Of a DNA stretch of 64,000 bases, positions 36,673-46,246 are shown piece by piece. The notes beneath the pieces are model-generated. The model ran no database searches. It was given only the letters and a program-made list of their open reading frames with translations, and was not told the DNA's origin. A program made the position numbers and the translations under genes. Location of the stretch: NCBI GenBank assembly GCA_016200225.1, contig JACQFD010000030.1, positions 16,436 through 80,435 on the forward strand, read 5' to 3'. The stretch is from Planctomycetota bacterium. Its GTDB lineage: Bacteria > Planctomycetota > UBA1135 > JACQFD01. Each line of letters opens with the position of its first letter. Within the stretch, counting starts at the first letter, position 1.

Positions 36673-37373
36673 AAAGTAATATTACGAATACCAGATCGGG
36701 GTTTTCGCTTGTCGAAGTCATCGTCGTGGTCGCGATTCTCGTATTGTTAACAGGCGCGCTCGCGCCGATGGCCGCGCAGGCGATTTCTTCGGCGCGCAAC
36801 GAATCGACGCGCGGCGTCGTGAACGACATCGCGAATGCAAGTTATCGATTCGGCGAGGACACGCTTCGGCCGCCGCAGTCGATCGCGGAGTTGAAAACGA
36901 ATATAAATAATGTCGCGGGATGGAACGGGCCGTATTGCGGCATCAGCAACGACAACGCGGGACCGGGGACGACGTCGGGCGGTTATGGCAACGACGCATT
37001 CGGCCACGCCGTTGCGATTCAGCTTCTGTCGGCGGTTTCGATTAAAATTTACAGTTATGGCGAGGACGGGTCGGTAAATACAAACGACGATATCGTTTCA
37101 ACCGTGGACATCACTCCCGCCCTGCGCGAAAAAGCGTATACATATATCAAAACGATGAATAACGCCATTCAACTGTATAATGCGACGCACCTGCCCAACG
37201 CGCCTCTGTCGTCGACATGGCAAAACGCTTTTGCGACGCTCGTGGCGGGCGGTTATCTCCCTTCCACTCCGCATTATTTAATTGATCCGTGGGGCAGCCC
37301 CTACGTGCCGAACCCGCAGGGCGCATCCCCCGTTTCGGCCGTGACGTCGACGCATCTGGCTTCGTCGCCGTAA
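36669..37373 (+). CDS. Pseudopilin with duplicated GspG-like globular domain
   Basis: 234 residues starting MKSNITNTRSGFSLVEVIVVV, with cleavage after Gly12. The first globular part ends IKIYSYGEDGSVNTNDDIVS, the DGxxxTxDDI pattern that closes GspG. A second part then begins with a fresh helix (YTYIKTMNNAIQLYNATHLP) and ends in HYLIDPWGSPYVPNP, the GspG Asp-Pro-Trp-Gly motif. It thus looks like two GspG-type modules in series on one pilin stalk. It overlaps gspF by four bases. Confidence 0.75.
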   Translation: MKSNITNTRSGFSLVEVIVVVAILVLLTGALAPMAAQAISSARNESTRGVVNDIANASYRFGEDTLRPPQSIAELKTNINNVAGWNGPYCGISNDNAGPGTTSGGYGNDAFGHAVAIQLLSAVSIKIYSYGEDGSVNTNDDIVSTVDITPALREKAYTYIKTMNNAIQLYNATHLPNAPLSSTWQNAFATLVAGGYLPSTPHYLIDPWGSPYVPNPQGASPVSAVTSTHLASSP

Positions 37374-38875
37374 TCCAACGAATCGCGAATTTTTTTCCGG
37401 TTGCGCGCGCGGCGCCGCCGTCCCACGCGCGCATCGGTTTGGAATGCGCGATTGCCGATACGCCATGTGACGTGCCCTTTCCCCGTCCCGGCGCCCGCAT
37501 TCCCGATGCCGACATCGCGGTCATTTATACAAATGATCGCGCGCGATTATTTATAAAGAGCGCGGGCGGAATTGTAGAATCGGAAACGGCGGCCGGCGCC
37601 GCCGACATCCGCGCCGCGATCGACGCCGCGCGGCCTCGCTCGCGCCGGACGCTTTTCATTTATGGATATCAGGATTTATATACGCGCGCGATGCCGGCGC
37701 CGCCCGGGCTGAACCACGGCTACGCGAACTGGGCGCGATCAATCACATCGCATGCATTCGAGGAGCGGCCCGCGCACGCCGGCGTGTGGGTTTTCGGCGA
37801 TCATGATAAACATCTCGCTCTCGCGTTCGCCGCGGAACGACAATACTTCGACTCGCGGCTCGAACAATTGTTATCGGCAAAACTAAACGTCGTCGCCTGC
37901 GTTCCATCGTTTATTTTGGGCGCAAACGCCGCGTTCGCCGCGCTCGAATCGAGAACGACGCACGAGGCGCTCGTCATCGATCTATTAGATCCGAGTTCCG
38001 TCGCGTTCACCGCGATCTCCTCCGGTCGCGTGCTCGTCGCGCGCGTGCTTCCGCGCCCGGCCGCGTCGACGCACGGCCCGCTGCTCGAGGAGGCGCGACG
38101 GACGATTAGTTATGTTCGCGAGCGCAATCGTGGACTCGCGCTCACGGAAGTATTCTTATGCAGCGATCGACCTGAGCTCGGCGCCGCGTTGGAGAGCGAC
38201 GGACTTCTGCCCATTCCGGGCGCGCCGCCGACGCTCGCGGACGCGGTATTTGTATCGATCGCGCCGAATCTGTCGCGCGCGAAAGGTAATATTCTCGATC
38301 TGCTCCCCGCGTCGGCGCGCAACCGACCCGCGCGCCGCGGTGCATGGATCACGGTCGGCATGGCGGCCTGCGTGGCGATCTTTAGTATTGCTCAGACGGC
38401 GGCCGAGACGACCGCGTTCGCGAGCGCCATGGAAGCGTCGGAAACCGCGCTGCTTCCGCCCGGGGAATTCGAAAATCTCGCCGCGAATCTCGCCGAATTG
38501 AAACATCGGAGGGAACGCGCGAAATCGTTACAAACGATGCTCGAGAACGCGCACGCATCGTCGACGGCCCGCTGTCTCGAACATTTAAAATCAATCCTCG
38601 AACAAAAGCCGAATTCTTTACAATTGAGCGAATTCGAAAGCGACGGCGACAACGTCCATCTGTCCGGTTTCGCGCTCACGCGCCGCGATCGCACGGATTC
38701 GCCCATTGAAACATTTGCAATCGAAACCGCGCGGCGCGCCGGCGCGGAGTATCCAAAAATCTCGATCAACTCCGCGGTCGAACCGGGGATTGCAAAGGAT
38801 CTCGAATCGTTATATCCGCCGGAGCTTTGGGCGCCCGAGGCGTTCACCGTGCGATTCCATTTCGGTAAAAACTAA
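37289..38875 (+). CDS. gspL: GspL/PilM-PilN-like assembly platform protein
   Basis: Up to 528 residues. The N-terminal ~340 residues look like an actin-like (PilM/GspL cytoplasmic) domain (EALVIDLLDPSSVAFTAISS, EVFLCSDRPELG). One membrane helix (GAWITVGMAACVAIFSIAQTAA, about 350) and a coiled-coil plus ferredoxin-like periplasmic part (PilN-like) follow. GspL corresponds to a fused PilM-PilN, matching this layout. The start is uncertain: the open frame begins at GTG 37289 and overlaps the pseudopilin by 85 bases; TTG 37439 and GTG 37472 are alternatives that avoid the overlap. Confidence 0.65.
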   Translation: MGQPLRAEPAGRIPRFGRDVDASGFVAVIQRIANFFPVARAAPPSHARIGLECAIADTPCDVPFPRPGARIPDADIAVIYTNDRARLFIKSAGGIVESETAAGAADIRAAIDAARPRSRRTLFIYGYQDLYTRAMPAPPGLNHGYANWARSITSHAFEERPAHAGVWVFGDHDKHLALAFAAERQYFDSRLEQLLSAKLNVVACVPSFILGANAAFAALESRTTHEALVIDLLDPSSVAFTAISSGRVLVARVLPRPAASTHGPLLEEARRTISYVRERNRGLALTEVFLCSDRPELGAALESDGLLPIPGAPPTLADAVFVSIAPNLSRAKGNILDLLPASARNRPARRGAWITVGMAACVAIFSIAQTAAETTAFASAMEASETALLPPGEFENLAANLAELKHRRERAKSLQTMLENAHASSTARCLEHLKSILEQKPNSLQLSEFESDGDNVHLSGFALTRRDRTDSPIETFAIETARRAGAEYPKISINSAVEPGIAKDLESLYPPELWAPEAFTVRFHFGKN

Positions 38876-39516
38876 TGTCCGGAATATTTAATTTAATCAA
38901 AACGCCGCTTTTCCGCGTCGGCGGCGCGCTCGTGGTCGTCGCGGCGCTCGCGGGTGTCCCGGTCTGGTCGTCGTTGCACTTGTCCAAATTGCGTTCGCAC
39001 TTGAACGAACGCGCAGCGTCGCTGATGGCGGAAATGGACGCCGTCTGCGAAATCTCGCACGCCGGGCGCGACGGCGAAATGGCGTCGCTCGACGCGACCA
39101 TTCGCGATTTCGATATAAAGATTCCATTCGGCGCGCAGACGACGCATTTGAAGTATCTCCTCGAACGCGAGGCGCGGGAATGCGGCGTTCGAATCGTAAC
39201 ATTAACGATCGGCGAGCCCGAGCCTGTCCTTTTCGGCGAATCGGAGCCGGCTTTCCGTCTTTCGATTTCCATCGAGGCCGCCGGAGCGTCCGGCGACATG
39301 GGTCGTTTCCTCGACCGGATTCCGGCGATGCCGCGGCTCGTCGCCGTCCATTCAATCAAAGCGAACGCGGAGCGCGCGACGGCGACGGAAAACGCGGAAA
39401 ATACAAAGGATGCATCCTCCCGCCCCGGGGGCGCGCGGACATCCGAAAATTATCATTGTCAATTGAAGGCTTCGGCCTACTTCCGCCAGCCGCCGGCGGC
39501 GGAACTCCGGAAATGA
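38875..39516 (+). CDS. gspM: GspM/PilO-like protein
   Basis: 213 residues with one N-terminal membrane helix (residues 10-30), a coiled coil (LSKLRSHLNERAASLMAEMDAV) and a small alpha/beta periplasmic domain (THLKYLLEREARECGVRIVTLTI, FRLSISIEAAGASGDMGRFLDRI), the layout of PilO and GspM. It begins on the last base of the GspL-like gene and ends in an ATGA overlap with the next gene. Assigned mainly by position and topology. Confidence 0.65.
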   Translation: MSGIFNLIKTPLFRVGGALVVVAALAGVPVWSSLHLSKLRSHLNERAASLMAEMDAVCEISHAGRDGEMASLDATIRDFDIKIPFGAQTTHLKYLLEREARECGVRIVTLTIGEPEPVLFGESEPAFRLSISIEAAGASGDMGRFLDRIPAMPRLVAVHSIKANAERATATENAENTKDASSRPGGARTSENYHCQLKASAYFRQPPAAELRK

Positions 39517-40118
39517 TACGAATACCCTTTCAACAAAAACGCCGCATCGCGATCAGCGTTTGTTTTCTCGCGGTCGCGCTCGGATTCACGGGCTGGCGCA
39601 TGCAATCGGCGTTCGCGGGACGAGCGCAGTCGGGCCCGTCCGGGGCGAACGCCGCCGATCAGAATTTACATTTCGATAAACTTACAAAAAACGACGCCCC
39701 CCTCGGCGTGAAGGATGCCGAGATAATTAATATTAAGAAAACCGCGGCCGCCGTCTTTTCGAACGTCGATCTCGCCTCCGAGAATCCGTTCGAACAAATC
39801 GCGCGGTTTCGCCGCGAGGCCGCCGAAGCGAAATTAGCATTACAAAAAACGCTCGAAGCCGGGAATCGCGCCGCGCCGGGGACGGATTCGCGGCCCTCGG
39901 AGTCGACGGCCGACCCGGAGCCCCGTCCGTCGATCATAAACATTCGCGCGCTCGTCGACGCGGGCGCGAAATCGGTCGTTTTGTATGACGACCGCGTGTT
40001 GCGCATCGGCGACGCGCTGCCGGACGGTTCGGCCGTATTCGAAAAAGTCGAAAACGGAAAGGCGTGGTTCCGCCGCGGCGCGGGCCTCGTCGCGGCCGCG
40101 CCGTCAAAGAAAAAATAA
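39513..40118 (+). CDS. GspC/PilP-like linker protein
   Basis: 201 residues from ATG 39513, which overlaps the preceding stop as ATGA. One membrane helix (RIAISVCFLAVALGFTGWRM), a long flexible region and a small C-terminal beta domain (INIRALVDAGAKSVVLYDDRVLRIGDAL...VFEKVENGKAWFRRG) match the homology-region fold of GspC and PilP, which links the inner-membrane platform to the secretin. It precedes the secretin gene, as expected. Identity to either family is weak. Confidence 0.65.
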   Translation: MIRIPFQQKRRIAISVCFLAVALGFTGWRMQSAFAGRAQSGPSGANAADQNLHFDKLTKNDAPLGVKDAEIINIKKTAAAVFSNVDLASENPFEQIARFRREAAEAKLALQKTLEAGNRAAPGTDSRPSESTADPEPRPSIINIRALVDAGAKSVVLYDDRVLRIGDALPDGSAVFEKVENGKAWFRRGAGLVAAAPSKKK

Positions 40119-40148
40119 CGATCGAATCATAATATAAATATTCAGAAT

Positions 40149-41660
40149 ATGATTACAATTCCGGCGCGTGCCATTTGCATCTTCATACTTCCCGCGGTTG
40201 CGGCCTGCCGCGTCACGCACGGACCCGAGCGTCCCGCGGGCATCGACGCGGCGCGCGACCGCGCCGAATCCGCGACGCCTTCTGTAATATTACCGGTCGA
40301 CGAGCCCGAAACGGCGTCGCGGCCCGCCGCGGAATCGACGCGGGTCGTATTTGATAAATTACAAAACGAAGGAGCGCGCGACCCGCGCGAAATTCCGGCC
40401 GACGTGCTCGCCGTCGTGCCCGCCGATCGTAAGATTACACTCGAAGTCGCCGACGCGACCGCGACCGAACTCGCGCGCATGCTCGGCCACGCATGCGAAT
40501 TGAACGTGATGGTCGACGACGCCATGGAAAAGCACGGTTCGCTCGAATTAAAGGATATTTCCGCGCGCGACGCGTTCCGCGCGTTCGCGCGCCGGTTCGA
40601 CGTGCGCGTCGAGCGGCAGGGCGACGTTTTATTAATGAGCGATTCACATAAATCGCGCCGCGTTTCGAAAGTGTTACATTCGACGATCAGCGATCTCGGG
40701 CAGCTCGAGGAAAAGTTAAAACCGCTCGTCGGCGAGGACGGAACATTTACAATATCGCAGCAGGCGCGGACAGTCTACGTGGAGGCCGGCGAGGAGCGCG
40801 TCGCGCAGGTCGAACAGTTATTGGCAAATCTCGCGCTCGAGGAACGCCAGGTCGTGATCGAGGCGCGGATTTTCGAAATCGTATTCGACGACCGCCTCGA
40901 ATTCGGCGTTTCGCACGATCATTTATTCGACGTCGGCGATTCCACGATGCACGTTTTGCAAACACTGCTTCCTCAAAGTAACAATTTCGGAATCACCGCC
41001 GCGAACCGGCCCGGGACGATCACGAGCACCATGCAGGCGCTGCGCACGCTCGGCACGATTGAATTGTTATCTTCGCCGCGGATCGCGACGTTGAACGGCA
41101 AGGATGCGACGATACAAGTGATTCAGGAAGTGCCGTACGTTCAAACGACCAATACGGTTTCGCAAACCAACGCGGGCGGCTCGACGAGCACGTTTCAACA
41201 GGTCGAATTCAAGGAAGCGGGAATTACACTGAAAGTCAAGCCAGCGATTCTTAACGATGGATCGGTCCGCCTCGACGTCAATACGACGGTTTCGCAAGTA
41301 TCCGGTTATTTTCAAAGCGTTCCGATTATTGATAAAAGAACATTACAATCGATCGTGTTTCTATCCGACGGCGGCACGATTTTCCTCGGCGGCTTGATGC
41401 AAAGAAACGTGGTCGATAATGAAAAGAAAGTCCCGATTCTCGGCGACATTCCGATTATCGGTTATTTATTCAAAAGCATCGATCAGACCGTCAAACGGCG
41501 CGAGCTTTTGATGTTGCTCACGACGCGCGTCGTTCAGAATGCGGCCGACGAGCGGATTGCGAATGAGTACAGACTGCGCTACAGCAACGAAAAGGGCGCC
41601 ATCGAGGACAAACGAGGCGGAACGCGCGTTTCGGGCGGCGATGTCCCCGACGCCAAATAA
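40149..41660 (+). CDS. gspD: Secretin GspD/PilQ-like, probable lipoprotein
   Basis: 503 residues, short for a secretin. The signal peptide ends AVAAC, a plausible lipobox (secretins of the pilotin-independent kind are often lipidated). Two N-domains precede the secretin core: VVIEARIFEIVFDDRLEFGV, LLSSPRIATLNGKDATIQV, VQTTNTVSQTNAGGS (gate region), and the closing IFLGGLMQRNVVDNEKKVPILGDIPIIGYLFK. It forms the outer-membrane channel of the operon. The C-terminal extension is polar. Confidence 0.92.
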   Translation: MITIPARAICIFILPAVAACRVTHGPERPAGIDAARDRAESATPSVILPVDEPETASRPAAESTRVVFDKLQNEGARDPREIPADVLAVVPADRKITLEVADATATELARMLGHACELNVMVDDAMEKHGSLELKDISARDAFRAFARRFDVRVERQGDVLLMSDSHKSRRVSKVLHSTISDLGQLEEKLKPLVGEDGTFTISQQARTVYVEAGEERVAQVEQLLANLALEERQVVIEARIFEIVFDDRLEFGVSHDHLFDVGDSTMHVLQTLLPQSNNFGITAANRPGTITSTMQALRTLGTIELLSSPRIATLNGKDATIQVIQEVPYVQTTNTVSQTNAGGSTSTFQQVEFKEAGITLKVKPAILNDGSVRLDVNTTVSQVSGYFQSVPIIDKRTLQSIVFLSDGGTIFLGGLMQRNVVDNEKKVPILGDIPIIGYLFKSIDQTVKRRELLMLLTTRVVQNAADERIANEYRLRYSNEKGAIEDKRGGTRVSGGDVPDAK

Positions 41661-41703
41661 TAAAGTCCGTTGACCGCGCGCGGGCGAAAACTATGATTTC
41701 GCC

Positions 41704-43110
41704 GTGCGAGGAACCCAAGCGCTGACCGCCCGATTTGTAATCATGCTGGCCGCGGCGGTCGGCGGCGCGACCGGCGCGTCGTCTGGCGCGACTCTTTCAT
41801 TGAGATTCACGGTGCCGCGAACGCCGCGGCAGGCCGACCTCGACGTTGAACTCTCGCGCGTGCGCGACGAACTGAAGCGTTGCGACAGCGCCGTCGCGGC
41901 GTCCGAACGAAAAATTATTAGTGTTTATCGCGAATTCGAAAACCTCGTCGAGAATCTATCGAGCGATCCCCTCGCGCCCAAAATCGCGGAGGCCGCCCGC
42001 CGGGCGATCTCGTCGGTCCGCGACGACGAATCGATTCGAAAAATGGCGGCCGATCCGACGCAACGGCAGAACTTCACGGTCGAACTGCGCAAACGGTTCT
42101 CCCAAGAAATCGGCGCGGCGCTTCCCGAGTCGATCCGCGGCGCCGTTTCCGGCAGATTATCATTAAACTTATATTCCGCCGTTTCCGGCGAAAGCGACGC
42201 CGGTCCGGCCATTCAAAAAGCGGTCGCGGATATTTGTACAAAGTGGTTCGATTCCGCCGCGCCCGCGCACGAATTGTGGAATCGCGATTTGTTTAAAGAA
42301 GTCGCCGCCGCGCGCGAATACGCGGACGCGCGCGCCGCGCTCGCCTCCGCGAACGAGAAACTCTCGCGCCTCGAGCATCCCGAACGATTTCATCCGGCGT
42401 TCGCGGGCACGCCCGAGGGCATGGTGTTCGTCCTCGGCGGCGCGTACACGCTCGGCCCGGACGACGGGTACGATATTGATACAACAAAAAGAAAAGTAAC
42501 TTTTCAGGTTTCGATCAAACCTTTTTATTTGGATAAAACAGAAGTTACAAATAAACAATATGCGGACTTTTTGAAGGCCGTCGGCCGCACGGAGGCCAAG
42601 GCGCGGCTGCCGCAGGGCTGGCAATGGGGAAAGGACGGCACGGCCGCCATGCCGGTCGCGCGCGAGGCGTATCCAGTGACGGGTATTGGTTATGAAGACG
42701 CCACGGCCTACGCGCTTTGGGCGAAAAAACGCCTCCCGACGGAAGACGAGTGGGAGACTGCGGCGCGCGGCGCGCGAAGTTATTTGTATCCTTGGGGCGC
42801 GCGTTACGAATCGAAACGCGCCAACGATTTGAACGGCGAACTCGGCGGCACCGGGCCTGTCGGCACGTTTCCGGGCGACGTTTCGCCGTTCGGCGCGCTC
42901 GACATGGCGGGAAATGTCATGGAGTGGACGGCGACGATCGAGGGCGGCAAACCGGCGCCCGCGAAGCTCGAGGGGCCGACGAATATTGTCATTCGCGGCG
43001 GCGCGTACGACCGCGACCCGAAGCGATGCTCGGCGACCTATCGATGGGTTTACGCCTCGACGACCAAAGTCGCGAATCTGGGATTCCGATGCGCCCGCGA
43101 CGCATTTTAA
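41704..43110 (+). CDS. Formylglycine-generating-enzyme-like (SUMF1) protein, exported
   Basis: 468 residues from GTG 41704; ATG 41743 (MLAAAVGGATGASSG) would also leave a signal peptide. Residues ~50-230 are helical and unnamed. The C-terminal 230 residues match the FGE-sulfatase fold: GMVFVLGGAYTLGPDDG, YLDKTEVTNKQYADFLKA, YPVTGIGYEDATAYALWAKKRLPTEDEWETAARG, LDMAGNVMEWT and the closing RGGAYDRDPKRCS...LGFRCARD. The two catalytic copper-binding Cys of true FGE are not evident, so it is more likely a binding or signalling relative. Encoded between the secretion operon and lpxB. Confidence 0.82.
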   Translation: MRGTQALTARFVIMLAAAVGGATGASSGATLSLRFTVPRTPRQADLDVELSRVRDELKRCDSAVAASERKIISVYREFENLVENLSSDPLAPKIAEAARRAISSVRDDESIRKMAADPTQRQNFTVELRKRFSQEIGAALPESIRGAVSGRLSLNLYSAVSGESDAGPAIQKAVADICTKWFDSAAPAHELWNRDLFKEVAAAREYADARAALASANEKLSRLEHPERFHPAFAGTPEGMVFVLGGAYTLGPDDGYDIDTTKRKVTFQVSIKPFYLDKTEVTNKQYADFLKAVGRTEAKARLPQGWQWGKDGTAAMPVAREAYPVTGIGYEDATAYALWAKKRLPTEDEWETAARGARSYLYPWGARYESKRANDLNGELGGTGPVGTFPGDVSPFGALDMAGNVMEWTATIEGGKPAPAKLEGPTNIVIRGGAYDRDPKRCSATYRWVYASTTKVANLGFRCARDAF

Positions 43111-43159
43111 TTAAATTTACGAAGTTCAATCTAATTAACTTTAAGAGATTGCGCATCGC

Positions 43160-44500
43160 GTGCCGGATTTATTAGTTATACGGCGCGTCGTCGCCGAGGC
43201 CGCGGGCGCGCTCGTTTCGCCGCTCCGGTTGTTATTGTATGGTATGTTCGGCCGGCGGGCCGAAACGGAACGCGTCGCCCGCGCGCTCGCCGCCCCGCAC
43301 GGACCGCCGCCTCCTCCTCGGCCGCGGCCCGCAATACCGCGCGAGGGCCGGCCGCTGAAATTATTGATATCCACCGGCGAGGCCTCGGGCGAAATCCATG
43401 CTTGCAATCTCGTTCGCGAACTCCGCGCTCGCCGGGCGAATATTGAATTTTACGGTTTCGGCGGCGACATGCTCGGAAAAGAGAATGTAAAGATTCTTCT
43501 TTCGCTCTCCGGCAAGGCGGGAATGGGACTGTTGCATGGGCTCGCGGCGATTCCGCGGCACGTCGGTTTCGCGGACGATTTTGTTAAATTTATCGATCGC
43601 GAACGGCCCGACGCCTGCGTTTTTATCGATAATCCCGGATTTCATCTCGTGCTCGCGACGCTCGCGCGGGAACGCGGGGTGCCGGCGATTCAATATGTTT
43701 GTCCGCAGACGTGGGCGTGGGCTCCATGGCGCAGGCGGCGCATGCGGCGCGATCTGGCCGCCGCGCTCGCGATCGCGCCGTTCGAAATTCCCTATTTTCA
43801 AAGTTATGGAATCGACGTCCGATACGTGGGGCATCCGCTGGCCGACGAATTCTTAAAGTATACGGATCCGCCGCGCGCGCCCGAAAAGTTATTATTATTT
43901 TTTCCGGGAAGCCGCTCCGCGGAAGTCCGGCGTAATTTTCCGGCGATGCTTCGGCTCGCCGTACGATTGTCGGCGCGCCTGCCGGAATTTCGATTTGTTG
44001 CATCCTTTCGCGACGCCGGGCGCGCCGCGCAGGCGCGTGAACTGTTATTACAATTTGGACCCGCGCCCGTCGAGATCCACGAGGGCGATCCGGGAATATT
44101 ATTATCGAAAGCCGCGCTCGCCGTCGCGAAGTCGGGCACGGGAACGCTCGAAATCGCGCACGCGCGCGTGCCTCAGATTATTATTTATCGACTCGGCAGG
44201 AAATTCGACCAATGGCTGTCGCGGGCGCTGCTCGCGGTGCCGCATATTTCAATGCTAAATTTACTTTCGAATGCGCGGATCGTGCCAGAATTTATGGTTT
44301 CCGACGACGCCGGCGAGGACGATATATATAAAACGGCGCTCGAGTTCCTGGAGCAGCCCGCGCGCGCGCGCCGTCAAATCGTCGAACTCGCGCATGCGCT
44401 CGAGCGCGTCGAGGCGCCCGGCGCCTGCGCGCGCGCCGCCGAAATCACGCTTCAAATCGCCGAGCGAGCGCGTGTGGCGCCGTCCGATTCCAACCGTTAA
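43160..44500 (+). CDS. lpxB: Lipid A disaccharide synthase LpxB, N-terminally extended
   Basis: 446 residues from GTG 43160. The enzyme core starts near residue 66 (LKLLISTGEASGEIHACNLVREL) and contains VFIDNPGFHLVLA, IQYVCPQTWAWAPWRRRRMRRDL, YVGHPLADEF and AVAKSGTGTLEIA, all LpxB signatures. It joins UDP-diacylglucosamine and lipid X to form the lipid A disaccharide at the inner membrane. The first ~65 residues, Pro/Arg-rich, are an unusual extension; a start at an internal Met is possible. The TAA stop is at 44498-44500, inside the end of an AT-rich palindromic element. Confidence 0.92.
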   Translation: MPDLLVIRRVVAEAAGALVSPLRLLLYGMFGRRAETERVARALAAPHGPPPPPRPRPAIPREGRPLKLLISTGEASGEIHACNLVRELRARRANIEFYGFGGDMLGKENVKILLSLSGKAGMGLLHGLAAIPRHVGFADDFVKFIDRERPDACVFIDNPGFHLVLATLARERGVPAIQYVCPQTWAWAPWRRRRMRRDLAAALAIAPFEIPYFQSYGIDVRYVGHPLADEFLKYTDPPRAPEKLLLFFPGSRSAEVRRNFPAMLRLAVRLSARLPEFRFVASFRDAGRAAQARELLLQFGPAPVEIHEGDPGILLSKAALAVAKSGTGTLEIAHARVPQIIIYRLGRKFDQWLSRALLAVPHISMLNLLSNARIVPEFMVSDDAGEDDIYKTALEFLEQPARARRQIVELAHALERVEAPGACARAAEITLQIAERARVAPSDSNR

Positions 44501-44663
44501 CAGCCTGTGGTAAAAGTGCTCCCCAATCCAAAAATAGGATTTTTTTGATAAATCGAGGAAAACCGATTGAGGCGTAGCAAAAAGTTACGTCGAAATCGGT
44601 TTGACGAAGAATTATCAAAAAAGGACATTTTTGGAATGGATGACTTTTGCCACGGGCCGTTAA
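44497..44663. mobile_element. AT-rich imperfect palindrome, MITE-like
   Basis: The 167 bases run from TTAAC (44497) to GTTAA (44663) and fold back on a centre near 44581. Matching arm segments include TCCAAAAAT (44527-44535) with ATTTTTGGA (44627-44635), TTTTTTGATAA (44541-44551) with TTATCAAAAAA (44612-44622) and AACCGATT (44561-44568) with AATCGGTT (44594-44601). Its base composition contrasts sharply with the GC-rich genes on both sides. No ORF with coding character is inside. A non-autonomous transposable element is the simplest reading; the hairpin would also act as a transcription barrier after lpxB. Confidence 0.7.
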
Positions 44664-44690
44664 GCTTTCGAATCCCGCCGCCCCCGCCAC

Positions 44691-46088
44691 ATGCCCTCAC
44701 CCCGTCGAATTCTCATAAGACTGGCGCTCGTGCTCCTCGGCGTTTTTATTGCAATTGTCGCCGTTGAATTAGCATTACAAACCGCGTCGTGGTTTCACGT
44801 GCGCGCGTTGCGTCAGCGCGTCGCCGTTTCGGGCGCCGGAAAACCGCTCGTCGCGTTCGTCGGCGATTCGAATATTTACGGTCTTTATGTTAAAGATAAC
44901 GAAACGATCGACTGCGCGCTCCAAACGCTCGCCGCGAAGGGCGGCGCGAGAGGAATTGCAACGATAAACAAAGGATATCCGGGCTCGGCGAGCTGGGCCG
45001 TCCTCGAACAGGCGAAAGAGGCGCTCGCGCTGCATCCCGTCGCGATCGTGGCGAGGACGGGAATTAATAATTTGTGGTCGTTGCCGACCGACACGAGTTT
45101 CGGCCCGCTCGCGAATCTTAGAATTGTAAAATTATGGAGAACCCTTTCATATAATTGGTCGTGGGAGAAAAAACAGGCCATCACCATCAACTCCGGCGAG
45201 GGCGGCGGAGAGCTCAAATCGGACGCGAGGAAAATAAATGAACAACTCGCCGTCGTGAAGGCCGTGAAGCGCGACGGCACGGAGGAATTGTTCGAATTGA
45301 ACCGTTACGCGCGCGCGCGCGAATTCGCGATGATCGAGGATCGTTATGATTCCGATCTTCACAAAATCGCGGAATTGTGCGAAGCGGCGAATGTAAAGTG
45401 TATTTTCGCGACCTATCTCGCGAGTTCGCGGAGCGGCTTTTCGGATATTAAGGTTGGAATCTTAAAATTCGAGGGCTACCACGGCGCGCGCGTCGCCGAC
45501 TGCTCGGGCATCGAAGCGGCCGTGACGAATCGGATCGCGGTTTCGGCCCCGGCGGACCGCCCCGGCATCGCGTCGATCGCGCTCGCGACGGCGTCGGGAT
45601 TAATATTAACGAAAGACAGCCACCCGACGCCGATCGGTTATCAAATGGAAGCCTGCGTGATGCTGGATGTGCTCAAATCGGCCGGCATCGCCACGGACGC
45701 GCCGTCGACCGATCTATTAACATTCATTCCCAATCTTAAGGATGTCGTTCCGATCCTTCGCGCCGGCGGCACGGCCGCCGAGCCGGTTTTTCTTTATGAA
45801 GGAAATGCGAAGGATCGCGTGCAGGTACTTTTCGGCAGGGCGGGCAAATGTGAACATGAACACGTCCCCATTCCGCTCGATTTGTTTTCATGGCGTCCGA
45901 AGTCGAATCTGATGGAATCGGCGACGATCACGGTCGCCGACGCTTCCGGCCACGCACGCATCAGTTTCAACACGCCCTCGATGATAACATTACAGTCCGC
46001 CACGCACGCGATTGCATATGTTCACCGCGGCGGCATGGGCGGCGCCGCGCAGGTTGTGATTTCGGAGCCGCTCGAATTGAAGCGATAG
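44691..46088 (+). CDS. Membrane-anchored SGNH-hydrolase-like protein
   Basis: 465 residues with an N-terminal membrane anchor (residues 8-28). The SGNH block I is AFVGDSNIYGLYV (D59, S60), block III-like Gly-Asn region is ARTGINNLWSLP, and the C-terminal Asp/His pair is in TKDSHPTPIGYQM. These residues fit a serine esterase or acyltransferase acting on envelope glycans or lipids. The C-terminal ~110 residues form an extra beta domain (GRAGKCEHEHVPIPLDLFSW...). Function beyond the fold is unknown. It follows the MITE-like element. Confidence 0.75.
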   Translation: MPSPRRILIRLALVLLGVFIAIVAVELALQTASWFHVRALRQRVAVSGAGKPLVAFVGDSNIYGLYVKDNETIDCALQTLAAKGGARGIATINKGYPGSASWAVLEQAKEALALHPVAIVARTGINNLWSLPTDTSFGPLANLRIVKLWRTLSYNWSWEKKQAITINSGEGGGELKSDARKINEQLAVVKAVKRDGTEELFELNRYARAREFAMIEDRYDSDLHKIAELCEAANVKCIFATYLASSRSGFSDIKVGILKFEGYHGARVADCSGIEAAVTNRIAVSAPADRPGIASIALATASGLILTKDSHPTPIGYQMEACVMLDVLKSAGIATDAPSTDLLTFIPNLKDVVPILRAGGTAAEPVFLYEGNAKDRVQVLFGRAGKCEHEHVPIPLDLFSWRPKSNLMESATITVADASGHARISFNTPSMITLQSATHAIAYVHRGGMGGAAQVVISEPLELKR

Positions 46089-46246
46089 AACGGACGTCTC
46101 CGGCGGGCGGCGAATCGGACACCGGCGCGGCGCGTTGACGCCGTATGCACGCGACATTCACGGGATCTTCACGGATGTGAACGATTGATTTCTTGTCGCG
46201 CGAAAGGCGCGCGATCGATGAAACGATGAATGTGGGAATTTCAGTT

